Shown here: positions 1 to 10,497 of the stretch, one piece after another
Numbering within the stretch: the first letter of the stretch is position 1
How the letters are laid out: each line of letters opens with the position of its first letter
Assembly: GCA_001599935.1 (NCBI GenBank)
Contig: BCIJ01000020.1
Location: 29,152-93,151 of the forward strand
Length of the DNA: 64,000 nucleotides
Direction of reading: 5' to 3'
From: Holtermannia corniformis
Taxonomy: Eukaryota > Basidiomycota > Tremellomycetes > Holtermanniales
Made by a program: the position numbers and the translations under genes
The notes under the pieces: generated by a model
Seen by the model: the letters and a program-made list of their open reading frames with translations, nothing else
Told to the model about the DNA's origin: nothing
Database searches by the model: none

Positions 1-342
1 ACGATACCGCACAGCAACAATGGAAGCGTAATGAGTGCCTCTAGCGACAGCACAGACCTTCGACGCAAAGACAGGCCTGCTAATGTCGCTACCTGTTCCA
101 TTCACTGTGTGTACTAGTGTCTTCTGGCGATGGCGATGGCGATTTGCGAGTGGATCGGAGATGGGGGAGCCTTCGCAAAACTTTTCCATTGACATTGTGC
201 TGCACCATCTAGACCGAAGTTCTTTCGTGATAGCAACCAACCCTTGTACAGCCCTCGAAAGCCTTCGAACATCGAGGATGGGAGAGCGTACAAAGTCAGG
301 GTCGTCGAGAACAAGAGCTAGGCATTCTTATCTCCACTCAAC

Positions 343-600
343 ATGCAAGCGCGAGTCACAAACGACACACGAGCGAGGCAATCGGGTAGCCCACTTACAG
401 TTGAGCTGAATGGTCGGACGTGGACACTCTATACGGAGTCGTCACGGGCGATCGGTCCTGAAACGTTGTACATCATTCGTAGGATTGGGCCTACAGATCT
501 GACCGAAGAGGAAGACTCGGCCCTCGGAGCAGCCTACTCGGGCTATTGGACTGCTCACGGATATAGGATGCAACAAGGCGTCCGCTTGGACGGTCCGTAG
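343..600 (+). CDS. small hypothetical protein (85 aa), uncertain
   Basis: An intronless ATG-to-stop reading frame of 85 codons. It is polar, has no signal peptide or membrane segment, and contains a tyrosine- and tryptophan-bearing C-terminal half (for example YSGYWTAHGYR). I recognise no family. It ends only 59 bp before the inverted-repeat element at 660-973. The upstream 342 bases hold no gene I can support. It could be a chance ORF or a terminal exon of a gene that begins outside the window. Confidence 0.25.
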   Translation: MQARVTNDTRARQSGSPLTVELNGRTWTLYTESSRAIGPETLYIIRRIGPTDLTEEEDSALGAAYSGYWTAHGYRMQQGVRLDGP

Positions 601-659
601 AGTTTGCAGATGATTCCCCTTGCGTAACTCGAAACCATGCAGCGATGCCGAAGCCAATA

Positions 660-973
660 GGGGTGTTCAATTATTGTGGTACGCGGTACGGTACGCTGCT
701 CAACCGGGCAGAAGTTGGTTGATAGACAGACCACTCGCTGCGGGGCTCTTCGGAGTCTGGCTTCGGGTCAGGGGCGTGTTTGTGTGCTTCAACATCCCCA
801 CAAAGCTCCTCAGCAATCCTGCACTTAAACCCCAGGACTAGCACAGACCTAGACTATCTACTTCCTCCTTTCTGCTAGCACTACCGAAACTAAGCGCTGC
901 CTAGCTAGTTGTAGAGTTTACACCCGGCCCGACGCTCTGCGTACCGGGTACGCGTACCATAATTGAACACCCC
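660..973. mobile_element. 314-bp MITE-like element with ~35-bp terminal inverted repeats and TA target duplication
   Basis: The left end begins GGGGTGTTCAATTAT followed by a GGTACGC-rich tract. The right end reads as its reverse complement, finishing ATAATTGAACACCCC at 959-973. The two arms match over about 35 bases, differing by a 3-base insertion (TGT) in the left arm and a few substitutions in the GTACGC-rich part. A TA dinucleotide flanks the element on both sides (658-659 and 974-975), as expected for target-site duplication by Tc1/mariner/pogo-type transposases. The interior has no transposase ORF, so this is a non-autonomous MITE or solo remnant. Superfamily assignment rests only on the TA duplication. 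Confidence 0.85.
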
Positions 974-975
974 TA

Positions 976-1509
976 TTTAAGCAGACGAAATAGCTGTGGT
1001 AGTACGACACACTTGGCCCGATGCCATGTATCCTCATCAGGTTGTTTCGGACTCTCGAGACACAGCGGACCCCGGCCAGCTAAGAAACGGATATCAAGGG
1101 GTGCGAAAAATTGCACATCCTGGGACAATGGGACACTGCATTACTCAAAGAATGAGCCATCAGCATGCTTGTCGCATCGGTACTGGGCTGCTTGACAGCA
1201 ACGTCGACCGTGAGAGTGAACGGAGCTTCTAGTCGCGGAAAAGTTGCAACAATCTGGCCTGCAGCGCGTAACAACGACCTGCGTTGAAGTGCACCCTGAT
1301 TACAGTTGATTCTCATTGTATGACACCGCGAGGGCATCGACTCGGCCGGCCGAAGGGTTGATGTCGTCGGCTTCACCCAACATTCGAGCTCTCGACTTGT
1401 ACCAACCTCACGCAGCATCGCCACCCAGTCGGCGCCTGTGCCGGTGCCAAGCTGCACCTCCATTCGCCACCGACCGTCTCACTCAGCATCGTACTGGCTT
1501 CTCAACAGC
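976..1509. other. gap without a supportable gene
   Basis: Between the inverted-repeat element and the F-box-like gene there are overlapping open frames on both strands, including one of 127 codons on the minus strand at 1080-1463. None shows a recognisable motif, clear splice signals or a convincing start, so I call no gene. The last part presumably carries the promoter of the gene starting at 1510. Confidence 0.4.
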
Positions 1510-2349
1510 ATGCAGGCCCCGCCACCACCGTACGAGCCAAGCTCAGTCCCACGGGAGAGAGCAAGCCTGCCTTCTCTCCCGCTCAACCTCATTCACCGTA
1601 TCCTATCGGCCTTTTGCGATGCATCATTAGGTGAAGAAGAGTCCACGCGACGTCTATGGGAGATGCATCGCAGTGCTCGATTAGTCGACAGGCGCATGTA
1701 TCAGGGTGTGTCTACCGCTGAAAGCCACGACCATACCGGATGACTGACGCTCACGCAGTCGCGACCTCGATCCTCCGACATCAATACCATCCGGCATACA
1801 TCGCCCTCGTTAGACCACCGAATACGACCGATGCATTCCCACTGACCGGTACGTCGGATCCGGTGTCGGTATCGGTGTTCGCACATGGACATCGTGAGAC
1901 GGCGGTACTAGATCGCTTTATTGCGCTTCGGCTCGGCACGTCACTTCGACATCTCGAGAGCGAGCTCTGTGAACAAGTCGGTGATGGCGAGGAGGATCTG
2001 TTTGCCAGGCTCCAGGTCTGTGGCGTTGGTATACGGACGAGGTGGGTTGACAGCCTGGTAGCCTCAAGCACGACTCGAAGATCTACTGCGTGCACATCTA
2101 CCACCCTGTGTGATCGCTACGAGTTCCGAACTGGATCCCGTACGACGCGGGACGACGCGTACAGGGATCCCACTGCCACTGCCATTTCCCATCCTTCATG
2201 TATCCCTCACCACGCTCACGGCGTCCATCCACCTGCACCGCCCTGTGTCCCCCAGACGGAGCCGCAAAGAGCTCGTAGTCGACGTCCGACGGGCACGAGG
2301 CGAGAGCCTGGAGCAGACTTTAGTCAGGTTGAAAGCGGCAATGATCTAG
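1510..2349 (+). CDS. hypothetical protein with F-box-like N terminus, 3 exons
   Basis: Exons 1510-1705, 1759-2015 and 2062-2349 join in frame to about 246 residues. The introns are 53 and 46 nt, both GT..AG, with ctgac or ttgac just before the acceptor. The start is the ATG at 1510 (MQAPPPPYEP). Near residue 20 the run LPLNLIHRILSAF resembles the LP-x-E/N-L-x-x-x-IL core of F-box domains, followed by a basic/aromatic stretch (RLVDRRMYQ). Such proteins usually act as substrate receptors of SCF ubiquitin ligases, or are fungal F-box-like proteins of unknown role. No LRR or WD repeats are visible downstream. The splice model is firm; the F-box call is tentative. Confidence 0.6.
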
Positions 2350-2428
2350 ACATGCATCAGACAACGTTATGACATGATTCACTTTGGATATACAATACAC
2401 AATGGTTGACTTGCACACAAACGCTCGC

Positions 2429-3788
2429 TCAGTGCGCGCCCTGAGTCTGGCCCTGGTTCTGGTAGTAGCCTCTGCCACCACGGTACCCTCCTCGTCCCCT
2501 GCCGCGCCCTCCGTACCCTCCACGTCCCGGAATCCCATTCGCAGCCATAGGCGGTGCGGCCTCTCCAAACGTATCAAGGTTCCGATGCCGCTCATCCGCC
2601 CGGCTGACACGCGAGCTGTCGGTCGAGATGTTGTCAAAGAAACTCGACTTGTTATACGCCGGCTTCTCTGCCACCTTTGGCTTTGGCGCGAGCTCGAGTT
2701 CGGAATCCGAGTCGTCCTCGATCACGGGTACGGGCGGGGGCACGGAGCCAGGGATCGGTGGGGGGCCCGACGCCTTTGTGAATTTCGCATTGGCCGATTC
2801 AAAGTCGAATTCAGCGTCTGGCACAGGAGGCGGTGCCGCGCTCGTGCTGGCACTGGTGCGCGCGCGCAGTGTGAGATCCGAGATGGACTGCTGGACGCGA
2901 TCAATGTCTTGGGTGTTGGACTGACGGCGGACGGGATAGCTTGGTTGCGGCTTGGGTGGGAGGGAGGCTGGGGGAGGGGCGATCGTGGCCGGTTGGGGAG
3001 CGTGACGGGGTGGTGGGGATTTGACGACTGCGGCTGGAGCTGGCGCTGGGACCGGTGCGGGGGATGGTACAGGCGCAGCAACGGGTGGTGGCGGGGCGCG
3101 CGCATCCCGAGGCCGACTTTGACTCTATGACGGTTTGTGAGCAATCGACCGTACAAAAGCGCCGCCAGCACGCGGGCAAGATCAGAAGGAAGGCAACGGA
3201 AGTGTCCACATGGTTTTGCGCTCTCGGACACGCGGCGCGCCCCGAAAGGTCGACGCCATTAACATCCGAAAAATACTTCATCATATCGAGCCCGTGTGCG
3301 TGCTGGCTTGATCCAAAGGGCGGGACAAGACTCACGACAGAGGCAAGGATCGGGTCCTGCGGTGGCGCTTGCTTGGGTGGCACGTAGTTTTCCGGGATGG
3401 AGATTGCGTGGATCGAGTCGGTGCTGTGGGCATGGTCAGATTGGGTGCTTTGGACAAGGTGCGCAACATACTGGAACTTTACCCAACCGAGGCATTGATC
3501 GGTCCCTGGCAGGTAGTGGGTTGATTTCCGGTCTTCAGTCCCATGGTTGTACACTGCGAGATGGGTAAGCTACCAGCCAGATGGCATGACTGATCTGCTC
3601 GCAACGCACCCTCTGAGAGACAGATTGTCTGGGCCGCTTGGTCAATGTGGTCAAAGATGCCCGTGTAGCGCGCCTGGAGCTTTGAGATGACCTGGAATGG
3701 CTTGCTGCGGCACGTCAGCCCCTGTTCCATTCGTCACGCTAGCGCGGGGTTGTACGGTGACTGACCCTACAAACGGGGTATAGTCCAT
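2429..3788 (-). CDS. SCD6: Scd6/LSM14 family mRNP protein (LSm, FDF/FFD-TFG, RGG)
   Basis: Translation repressor and decapping activator of P-bodies; the family binds eIF4G, Dcp2 and Dhh1. The start is the ATG at 3786-3788 (MDYTPFVG). Exon 1 is only 23 nt, followed by an intron at 3765-3705. The N-terminal LSm14-type domain is recognisable from KPFQVISKLQARYTGIFDHI and YNHGTEDR, and ends near IPENYVPP. Another intron (donor GTATGT near 3472) joins WVKF to HTDSIHAIS. A long proline-rich linker follows, then the FDF-type element DAEFDFESANAKF, the FFD box SFFDNIS, the TFG box RHRNLDTFGE and a C-terminal RGG tail (GRGGYGGRGRGRGGYRGGRG). The order LSm-FDF-FFD-TFG-RGG is diagnostic. Exon edges in the linker, about 3100-3330, are unresolved. 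Confidence 0.93.
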
Positions 3789-4191
3789 CTTGACGGATCA
3801 CAGGGTGAGGGTGATCGTATGTTGCAGTGACGGGTGGATGGAGCAGGGTACAAAGAGTGGCTGGCGGTCAACGAGAAGGCGATGGGGGAGGGCAGGGGGA
3901 CGGAAGAAGGATGAGGAGAATGGAAGTGAACGTGTGGTTGCAGAGGAGTGGATTATCCCGTCCTCGGCGTTTGGCGGCGTTACCGAGCGTCACGGGGGGT
4001 TTGGGCGCAGTTTCATGTGATACGACACGTGGCAGACCTCCACTTTGGCGGTCCACTGCCACCGACCAGACTGCAATCTGAACGACCCGCATGTCCAGGG
4101 CGGCAACGATGGATGCCGACTCGAGATGTTGCTGCTAAACTCATCCACCGTCACCGTGTGCTTGACAGAACCTAGCGCGCAACAGGACACC
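3789..4191. promoter_or_regulatory. divergent intergenic region SCD6 / unknown gene
   Basis: About 400 bp lie between the start codons of SCD6 (minus) and the gene at 4192 (plus). The only frames here are short overlapping ones. The region presumably holds both promoters and 5' leaders. I see no clear TATA element or repeat. Confidence 0.4.
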
Positions 4192-5314
4192 ATGAGCCTG
4201 CCACCGCACCGCCTGCCACGCACTGCCAATGCTGCAACTCATACCGACCCGCCATCACATTCCAACCAAACACACGCGTACCAACCGAGTCCGCCGCTAC
4301 CTCCCTCACCATTGTCTCCCAAATTGCAAACGCCCCATTTATCGCCTGCACCTAGCGCCAAGTGGCAGTTTGGCACGCCAGAGTACTGGGTGGCAACCGG
4401 TCTGAGCGACCAAGCCGACACAATACCAGTCGAGGCGGATGAGCCGACAGACGACGCGAAACCGCACAGTCAAGCTTCAGCCGGGCACAACGGGCTCCCG
4501 ATCCCGCGCTGGTCACCGAAGACGGCAGTGCTCGGTCTCGGTCTCCACCTCGGAAATCTCGACAAGGTCGATCACAGCCTTGAGGGTCTGAACACGGTCC
4601 CACTAGTGCGCGAACCAGAAGACAGGCTGACGGCATGGCAAGAGGTCAGTCTCGAACCGGTGCGCCGCGACGGTACTGATAGACGTCGCGTAGGAAGAAG
4701 AAGCGGGTTGGCAGGACATGGTGTCGGATATGCTCATGTGGTCCGACGACGACGACGACGACGGAATTGAAATCAACGTCGAGATTGACGAGGAATCCAC
4801 GAGCACGAAACGACAGTGCGCGGCCGCACACGTACGTCGTGTCCCTGTGCCGTGCTGGCTGTGCTGACGCTCGTAGCTCGCCGCCCAGCGCCAAGACCTG
4901 TACGCTCGCCGTGCTATCGTCGGTTCCAAAGAGAATCGACACTATCTGGACCGACTCTGGGCCGTTTACACGCATCAGGAATTGGTCCGTGTCTTCCCCC
5001 GTGCCGTCTGTCTGATCCCTGTAGGTGCCTCCGCGTCTGACCGGCGTTACCCAAGGGGACGAAGAGGTTGCTCGTAATCTCCAATTCAAAGACTGGCTCG
5101 ATGAGAAAAAGCGGATCGGTCGCGTACGTTTCGATGCCTGATGCTCTGATCGCGCTGATCCCGTCGTGTCCAGCGCTTGCGCAAGAAGAACCGTGTATCG
5201 CACCGCGCCACAAACGTCCTCGAGCGCAAGCGCCATAGCCGCCGCGAGATCATCTTCATTCCATCATCCTGTAAGCCGTCATTGTCCATGATCCCGTGCA
5301 TGGCCGAGCCCTAG
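4192..5314 (+). CDS. hypothetical acidic/basic protein, 5 exons
   Basis: The start is the ATG at 4192 (MSLPPHRLPRT). The model is exon 1 to 4644, intron 4645-4693, exon 2 to 4831, intron 4832-4876, exon 3 to 5020, a 35-nt intron at 5021-5055, exon 4, an intron beginning gtacgt near 5125 and ending ccag at about 5174, and a last exon ending TAG at 5312-5314. The protein starts with a Ser/Pro-rich region, then carries an acidic patch (MLMWSDDDDDDGIEINVEID), a likely helical stretch (LAAQRQDLYARRAIVG, RHYLDRLWAVY) and a strongly basic C terminus (RRLRKKNRVSHRATN, RKRHSRREII). I do not recognise the family; a nuclear protein is plausible from composition. Its 3' end lies 8 bp from the convergent RRP4 gene. 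Confidence 0.6.
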
Positions 5315-5322
5315 TAGACTAG

Positions 5323-6734
5323 CTAGAGACCGACGACGTCGCGCACCATGCGTTCTCCGACTTCAGGCTTGAGTAACTCGCCGTGCGAGATGTCGTGCGT
5401 AGAGCACCAGCCGTAGCTTTCGAGCAAGAGGGTGTCGGTGATGGGGATCGAGTTTTGGGCTAGGACGCGGATCACGTTTGCGATCAGAGAGATTGCGTGG
5501 CGAGACTCGGGAGGGATTTCCTAGCGGGTGTTAGGACTGGTATGCGATGCGATATGGAAGATGAGCAGGGAACGAGTGGAGCGTGATTACGAATCACGCT
5601 TGATCAATCTTGATCAAGCAGAAGCAGACGCCAAAGCAGAAAAGCTCAGACAGCACCCTAGGCTTGAGGACGGAAAGATGAGCACCCATCGCAGCGCCTC
5701 ACAACCACGCCCCGTTTCACCAGACCACACTACAGACCCCACTCACATCGTTCTTATCACTATACACGCCCTCGGCGTCAAAGCCCTCCTCTCCTTCCCT
5801 CTGACTCTGGCTCATCCCGGCCGCGACCCAGACAAAGCCGTTCAGTCCCAAGATGACATCGACGCCCGTCGGGCCGCACGGCGGCGGCAGCGTATAAAAG
5901 TGAGATTTCAACCGGCGGATCAAGCGTGGTGCGAGTTCGAGCAGGAGCCCGTTACGGAGTTTACCGTATTTGAGCGATCGGGTGTGGAGGGACATTGCGC
6001 CGTCTGCGTACATGGCTTGCACTTCGGCGACCAGGAGCTGTGGGAGCAGTGTGAGACGGATGATGGGGAGAGCGGGACGGGACGTACATCGCCTTCCGCC
6101 AAGAACTCGCGCATCTTGAGGGCATCGCTCTCCATCTTGCGTCGCTGGTGGGATATTAGTCGCGAGCTTGTCCGATGCGACTTGACGCACTTGGACACCG
6201 CCGGGCAAGTTGACACTCGATAGCAGCAGAACTGCGTCTTGTCTTGCGTTCGCTTCCACCTTCCACCGCAGCTGTCCGACCTCGACGATGCGCCCGATCA
6301 CAAGGTCGCCGACTTCGGGGATATACCTAGCACAAAACGTCAGCACGGTCGTGAGTAGCCGAGATCGGAACAGACCTCGACTTCAACGCCTTGACGGATA
6401 CAAGCTTGTTGACGCGCTCAATCGTGCCCGTGACTGTCGCGATCACTTGCTCGTCTTCCACATACGTCCCGTGTCCTCTGATCGAGCGTCAGGCGTCTTC
6501 GCGTGGACTTGGCGAAGCAACGGACCTCATGTAGTCTCTTGTGCTCGTGATGACCTCGCCTGGACTGACAAACATGCTCTTGAGGCCTGAACTCGAGCCC
6601 TCGCCGAGGTCATCGACGTCCATTGCGTCGTCATCGAGTGCGAGCTCGGGATGGGCCTTTGGTGCGGTGTAGGCTGTTGCTGGGTCGTCGATGTAGTGCA
6701 ATACCGGTGGCGGTGGGACGTTGATGGTGAACAT
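5323..6734 (-). CDS. RRP4: exosome complex subunit Rrp4 (S1 and KH domains)
   Basis: One of the S1/KH cap proteins of the RNA exosome, which guide RNA into the 3'-5' exonuclease core for rRNA, snoRNA and mRNA processing in nucleus and cytoplasm. The start is the ATG at 6732-6734 (MFTINVPPPPVLHY). The N-terminal region includes SPGEVITSTRDYMRGHGTY. The S1 domain contains YIPEVGDLVIGRIVEVG and RWKVEANARQDAVLLLSSVN. The KH-like region is marked by ILGLNGFVWVA. The last exon ends GELLKPEVGERMVRDVVG then TAG at 5325-5323. Several short introns interrupt the gene. Rrp40 and Csl4 share parts of this architecture, but the VSPGEVIT N terminus and SSVNLPGG favour Rrp4. Confidence 0.92.
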
Positions 6735-7043
6735 TGCAGTAGCGGTCACTGCGAGTGAGCAATGTTAAAGAAGGATAGGTTCAAGTTGAAGACGAGCTGA
6801 GCTGGTCACGTGACTGGCGCGACACTAATACCAGTTAGGCTTGCCATCCGTGCGCCTAATGTTGGGTTTGGACGCCTAAAACGCGCCAGCAGTCGATGCT
6901 ACAACGTCAAGACAGTGTATACACTGGCAGCGAACAGCAGCTTCACCATGCGCTTCACTCGCGCATACTAGCATCCAGACATCACCACCCACTCGCATCG
7001 CTCTCCGGCAAGCATCAAAGGAGGTCCAAGCACCATCCTCACC
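6735..7043. promoter_or_regulatory. divergent promoter region RRP4 / FCP1
   Basis: The 309 bp separate the start codons of two divergent housekeeping genes. There is no supportable ORF. I saw no obvious shared repeat or TATA element. Confidence 0.4.
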
Positions 7044-10000
7044 ATGGACGAGCCAACAGCACTTGCGCTCCCTCCAACACTGCCCTACCCACTCACCGTC
7101 ACCTCGCTCGCCGTCAAACAAGGAGACAGCGTCACAAGAGGTACCAAGCTGCTGGAATACAGCTTCAAATCAAGCACGCTCGCAAGAGAACTCCGTGGGA
7201 CCGGGAAATCTCTGACGAGCGCCAAGGATGACATGATGGGCAGTTGGGAGTGTACGGTCCACGGCGAGGTCGTCAAGTGGGAGTCTGGGGTGGCAGTGGG
7301 GGTGATGATGGATAAACCGAGCAGGTGGGTGCATCTGTACCCTTGTATAGCGGTACCATTCGCGCGCGTAAGAGCTGACGATGCGGATAGCTCACCAATC
7401 ATCCATGTCCTTGAGCCTTGCTCTCATCCTGTCCAGCTACACGGCATGTGCGGGATCTGCGGCATGGACCTGACCACGTACATCCTGCATCCCGATTGCC
7501 GATTGCCCGCACAGCGCTGACGAGCTCACAGCAACGATTACTTGTCCGCGCCGCAGCCGCTTCAATCCAGCGCAGGCCCAAGCTCGAATGTGCATGGTCG
7601 GTTCGAGATTGCACATGACTCGCTCGGCGTGACTGTCTCTGCTACAGTGCGTACATAATCCCTGAACACGAGCGCTCACTCTGCGCCAACAGGAAGCCAA
7701 GCGACTCTCCAACCAAACGCGCGATAAACTACTAGCGGAACAGCGCCTGATCCTCATTGTCGATCTCGACCAGACCATCATCCACACCACCGTCGACCCG
7801 ACCGTCGGCGAATGGATGACCGAGATTGAAGAGGACGAGGCCGAGCTCGAAGATGACCCCGAGCCCGACGCGTCCGCACCCGCGCCCGCGCTTACACAAG
7901 CAGCAGAGGAACCAACAGCTGTCCAGTCAGACCCAACTACCACGCCACCAACATCTCCGCATGCGAAACCGACGCCGTTACCGACAGTCGCGGACCTCCC
8001 GCCAAACGCCGGCGAGAACAAGGAACCGAACCCGAATGCCGACGCGCTACGCGATGTAGGTCGTTTCCAACTCAGCGACGATATGCCTGGCCTGCCCGCC
8101 GGCTTCATCGCGGGCGGGTTAAGAAAACGCAAGCGCAAGCGCGGCGGTAGCCTGGTCCAGGTCAACGGCGAGGGGTGGAAAGAGGGCAGGTGGTACTATG
8201 TGAAACCGAGGTCAGGCAGGCCAGGTTGCGCCACCGTCGCCATGCTGACGACACGACCAGACCCGGCTTGACGCGCTTCCTGACCGACATGAGCGCGCTG
8301 TACGAGATGCACGTCTACACGATGGGCACGCGCTCGTACGCCGACGCAATCTGTAAAGTGATTGATCCCGACGGGAAATACTTTGGCAGTCGGATCCTGT
8401 CTAGAGACGAGAGCGGCAGTGCGTCGTCCGACTGCATGCATGGACAAAGACGCTGACACTGACGGCACAGGCATGAGCGTCAAGAGCTTGAAGCGCTTGT
8501 TCCCGACAGACCAGACCATGGTCGTGGTGATTGATGATCGGGCAGACGTTTGGGAATATAGCCCAAACCTGATCCAAGTCGTGCCCTGTACGTCTTTGTG
8601 TCCCACAGTGTAGCAACGTCGGCGCTGAGTATATTGACAGATGACTTCTTCATCGGCATCGGCGACATCAACGCCTCGTTCCTCCCCGTCGCGCCAGCGT
8701 CTCCGTCACCCTCTACCCCCGGCAAACCAGTCGGCACCGTGTCCTCCGCCCCAACAGAAGTTATCCTAGCTGAACGCGCCACACTGCTAAACGAGCAGAG
8801 TGAGGCCCGACCGCTGGCCAAAGCGCAGGAGGAACTCGAGAAGAGCGAGGCAGGCAGTGAGAACGGGGATGCGTCGGCAAGCGAGAGTGAGCCTGATGCG
8901 GCGGTCACGGACGCAAAGGAGACGGAGCCGACGGCACATCGCAAACCTTTGTTGAAGACGGACGACGCAGAGTTGATCCGGGTCGAGGATGTGCGTGTTT
9001 TTTGAGTGCACGAAGGCGGCTGACGCGAGTTATAGATCTTACGAAGCGTCCACGGTGACTTTTATGGGAGATATAAAGACAAGCAGAGGCAGAGATACCG
9101 GAACCCGAGTGACGATTGCGATGTCCGAGTGAGTGGCTATCGATACCTCCCTTGTTGGTTGGATGCTGATCTGTACAGGCTATCATCCCGCGAATGAAGA
9201 CCAAGATCCTGGCCGGGTGTACGTTTGCGTTCTCGGGAGTGTTCCCCGTCGGGGTCAAGCCGGAATCGTCAGTTTTGATCCAGCGGCGAGATGGCAGGAT
9301 GAGCGCTGATCAGGCCCAGGATGGATGTCTGGATCCGTGCTCGGCAGTTTGGCGCTCACTGCGTCGACACACTCGACGCCGAGATCACCCACCTCGTCGC
9401 TGTGAATGTGGGTTTCTACATCTCGACTATTGACTTTGCTGACGGACTGCAATCAGCCTGGCACGGCAAAGGTGCTGCAAGCCCGGCGCCGACCCGAAAT
9501 CCGCATCGTCTGGCTCGAGTGGCTACTTTTGTGCTTGGCCCAATGGACTCGCATACCAGAAACAAACTACCTGATCCCTGCTACTTCTGGTCCCGGTCTT
9601 GGTGCAGGATCCCGCCCACCATCGGAAAAGGGCGAAGAGGATGAGACGATCTGGGAGGGTGTCGACGACGAGGACCGGATGTTGATGGAGGAGGGTGATC
9701 GGCGTGCACTGCAGTCGATGAAGGATGTCGACTGGGAGGCGGCCGACGCCGAGCTGATGGAGTTTCTGGGTAGTGATGGAAGTGATAGCGGGGATGAGGC
9801 TGACAAGAGGTTGGTCGGTGCCTTTGGCGAGGCTGGTAACTGACGTCTGCGAGTGCTCCACCTACGCCAAGCAAGAAACGCGCACGGTTCGTAGATGAGC
9901 AAGATGGCGAAGAGCCGCTGGCATCGTACAAGAGCGCAAAAAGTGTTTCACCAGAGCAAGAGGCCGAGTGAGTCACTGCTAGGTGATCCGTGCGCTGGTC

Positions 10001-10473
10001 TGACACGCTGCATAGAGGCTCAGCATCGCCGTCGACGAAACGGGCTCGGGCCGACTCTATCGCCGACTCCACGCCGTCGGACTCGGAGCAATCACAGACC
10101 AAGAAGCAGAAGACGGCGACGGCAACAGCTTTGAGTGACTTGGCGGACAATGCGGGTACAAGCCTGAAGGGCAAGGGCAAGAGCAAGATGACGGAAGAGG
10201 ACTACGAGAAAGCAGCGGCACTCGCTCTAGGCTCTCAAGAGACGCAGTCGGATTTCGGGACGACGGACGATGAGGGGGATGATGACTTTGCGGCCATGGT
10301 TAGTCATGAGTGCTTTGCCTGCTGTGGTCAGTGCTGAACTGTGTGGTAAGCTCGCAGCGAGTATGAAGAAGCCCTCGTCGACAAAGAACGGGGTCAAGAC
10401 GATAGCGAATGAGACGTTGGATGACGCCGGCGATGGTGATGGCTCTCTGTTTGGGGGAGATGAGGATGTATGA
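7044..10473 (+). CDS. FCP1: RNA polymerase II CTD phosphatase Fcp1 (FCPH + BRCT)
   Basis: Dephosphorylates the heptapeptide repeats of the RNA polymerase II largest subunit, recycling the enzyme. The start is the ATG at 7044 (MDEPTALALPPTLPYPL). The N terminus has a lipoyl-like strand pattern (VKQGDSVTRGTKLLEY) and the zinc-like HGMCGICGMDLT. The catalytic DxDxT motif is IVDLDQTIIHTTVDP near 7760. Then come DVGRFQLSDD, YYVKPRPGLTRFL, MGTRSYADAIC and VVVIDDRADVWEYSPNLI, completing the FCP homology domain. A BRCT domain lies at about 9195-9590 (CTFAFSGVFPVGVKPESS ... RIVWLEWLLLC). The C terminus is acidic, as in other Fcp1 proteins. An unusual insertion of some 90 residues separates DLDQT from FQLSDD and YYVKPRP, and includes RKRKRKRGG. 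At least six short introns are visible. Confidence 0.94.
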
Positions 10474-10497
10474 TGCATTGCCACAATGCTGCAGTAC

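Noticed and set aside
1080..1463. 127-codon minus-strand ORF left of the F-box-like gene
   Set aside because: No family, no splice or start context, and overlapped by equally long frames on the other strand.
2384..3130. 248-codon plus-strand ORF across the SCD6 gene
   Set aside because: It is the antisense of the proline- and RGG-rich SCD6 exons; GC-rich low-complexity coding DNA readily opens the opposite strand.
5528..6223. 231-codon plus-strand ORF antisense to RRP4
   Set aside because: The minus strand carries clear S1 and KH motifs with introns; the plus frame has no recognisable content.
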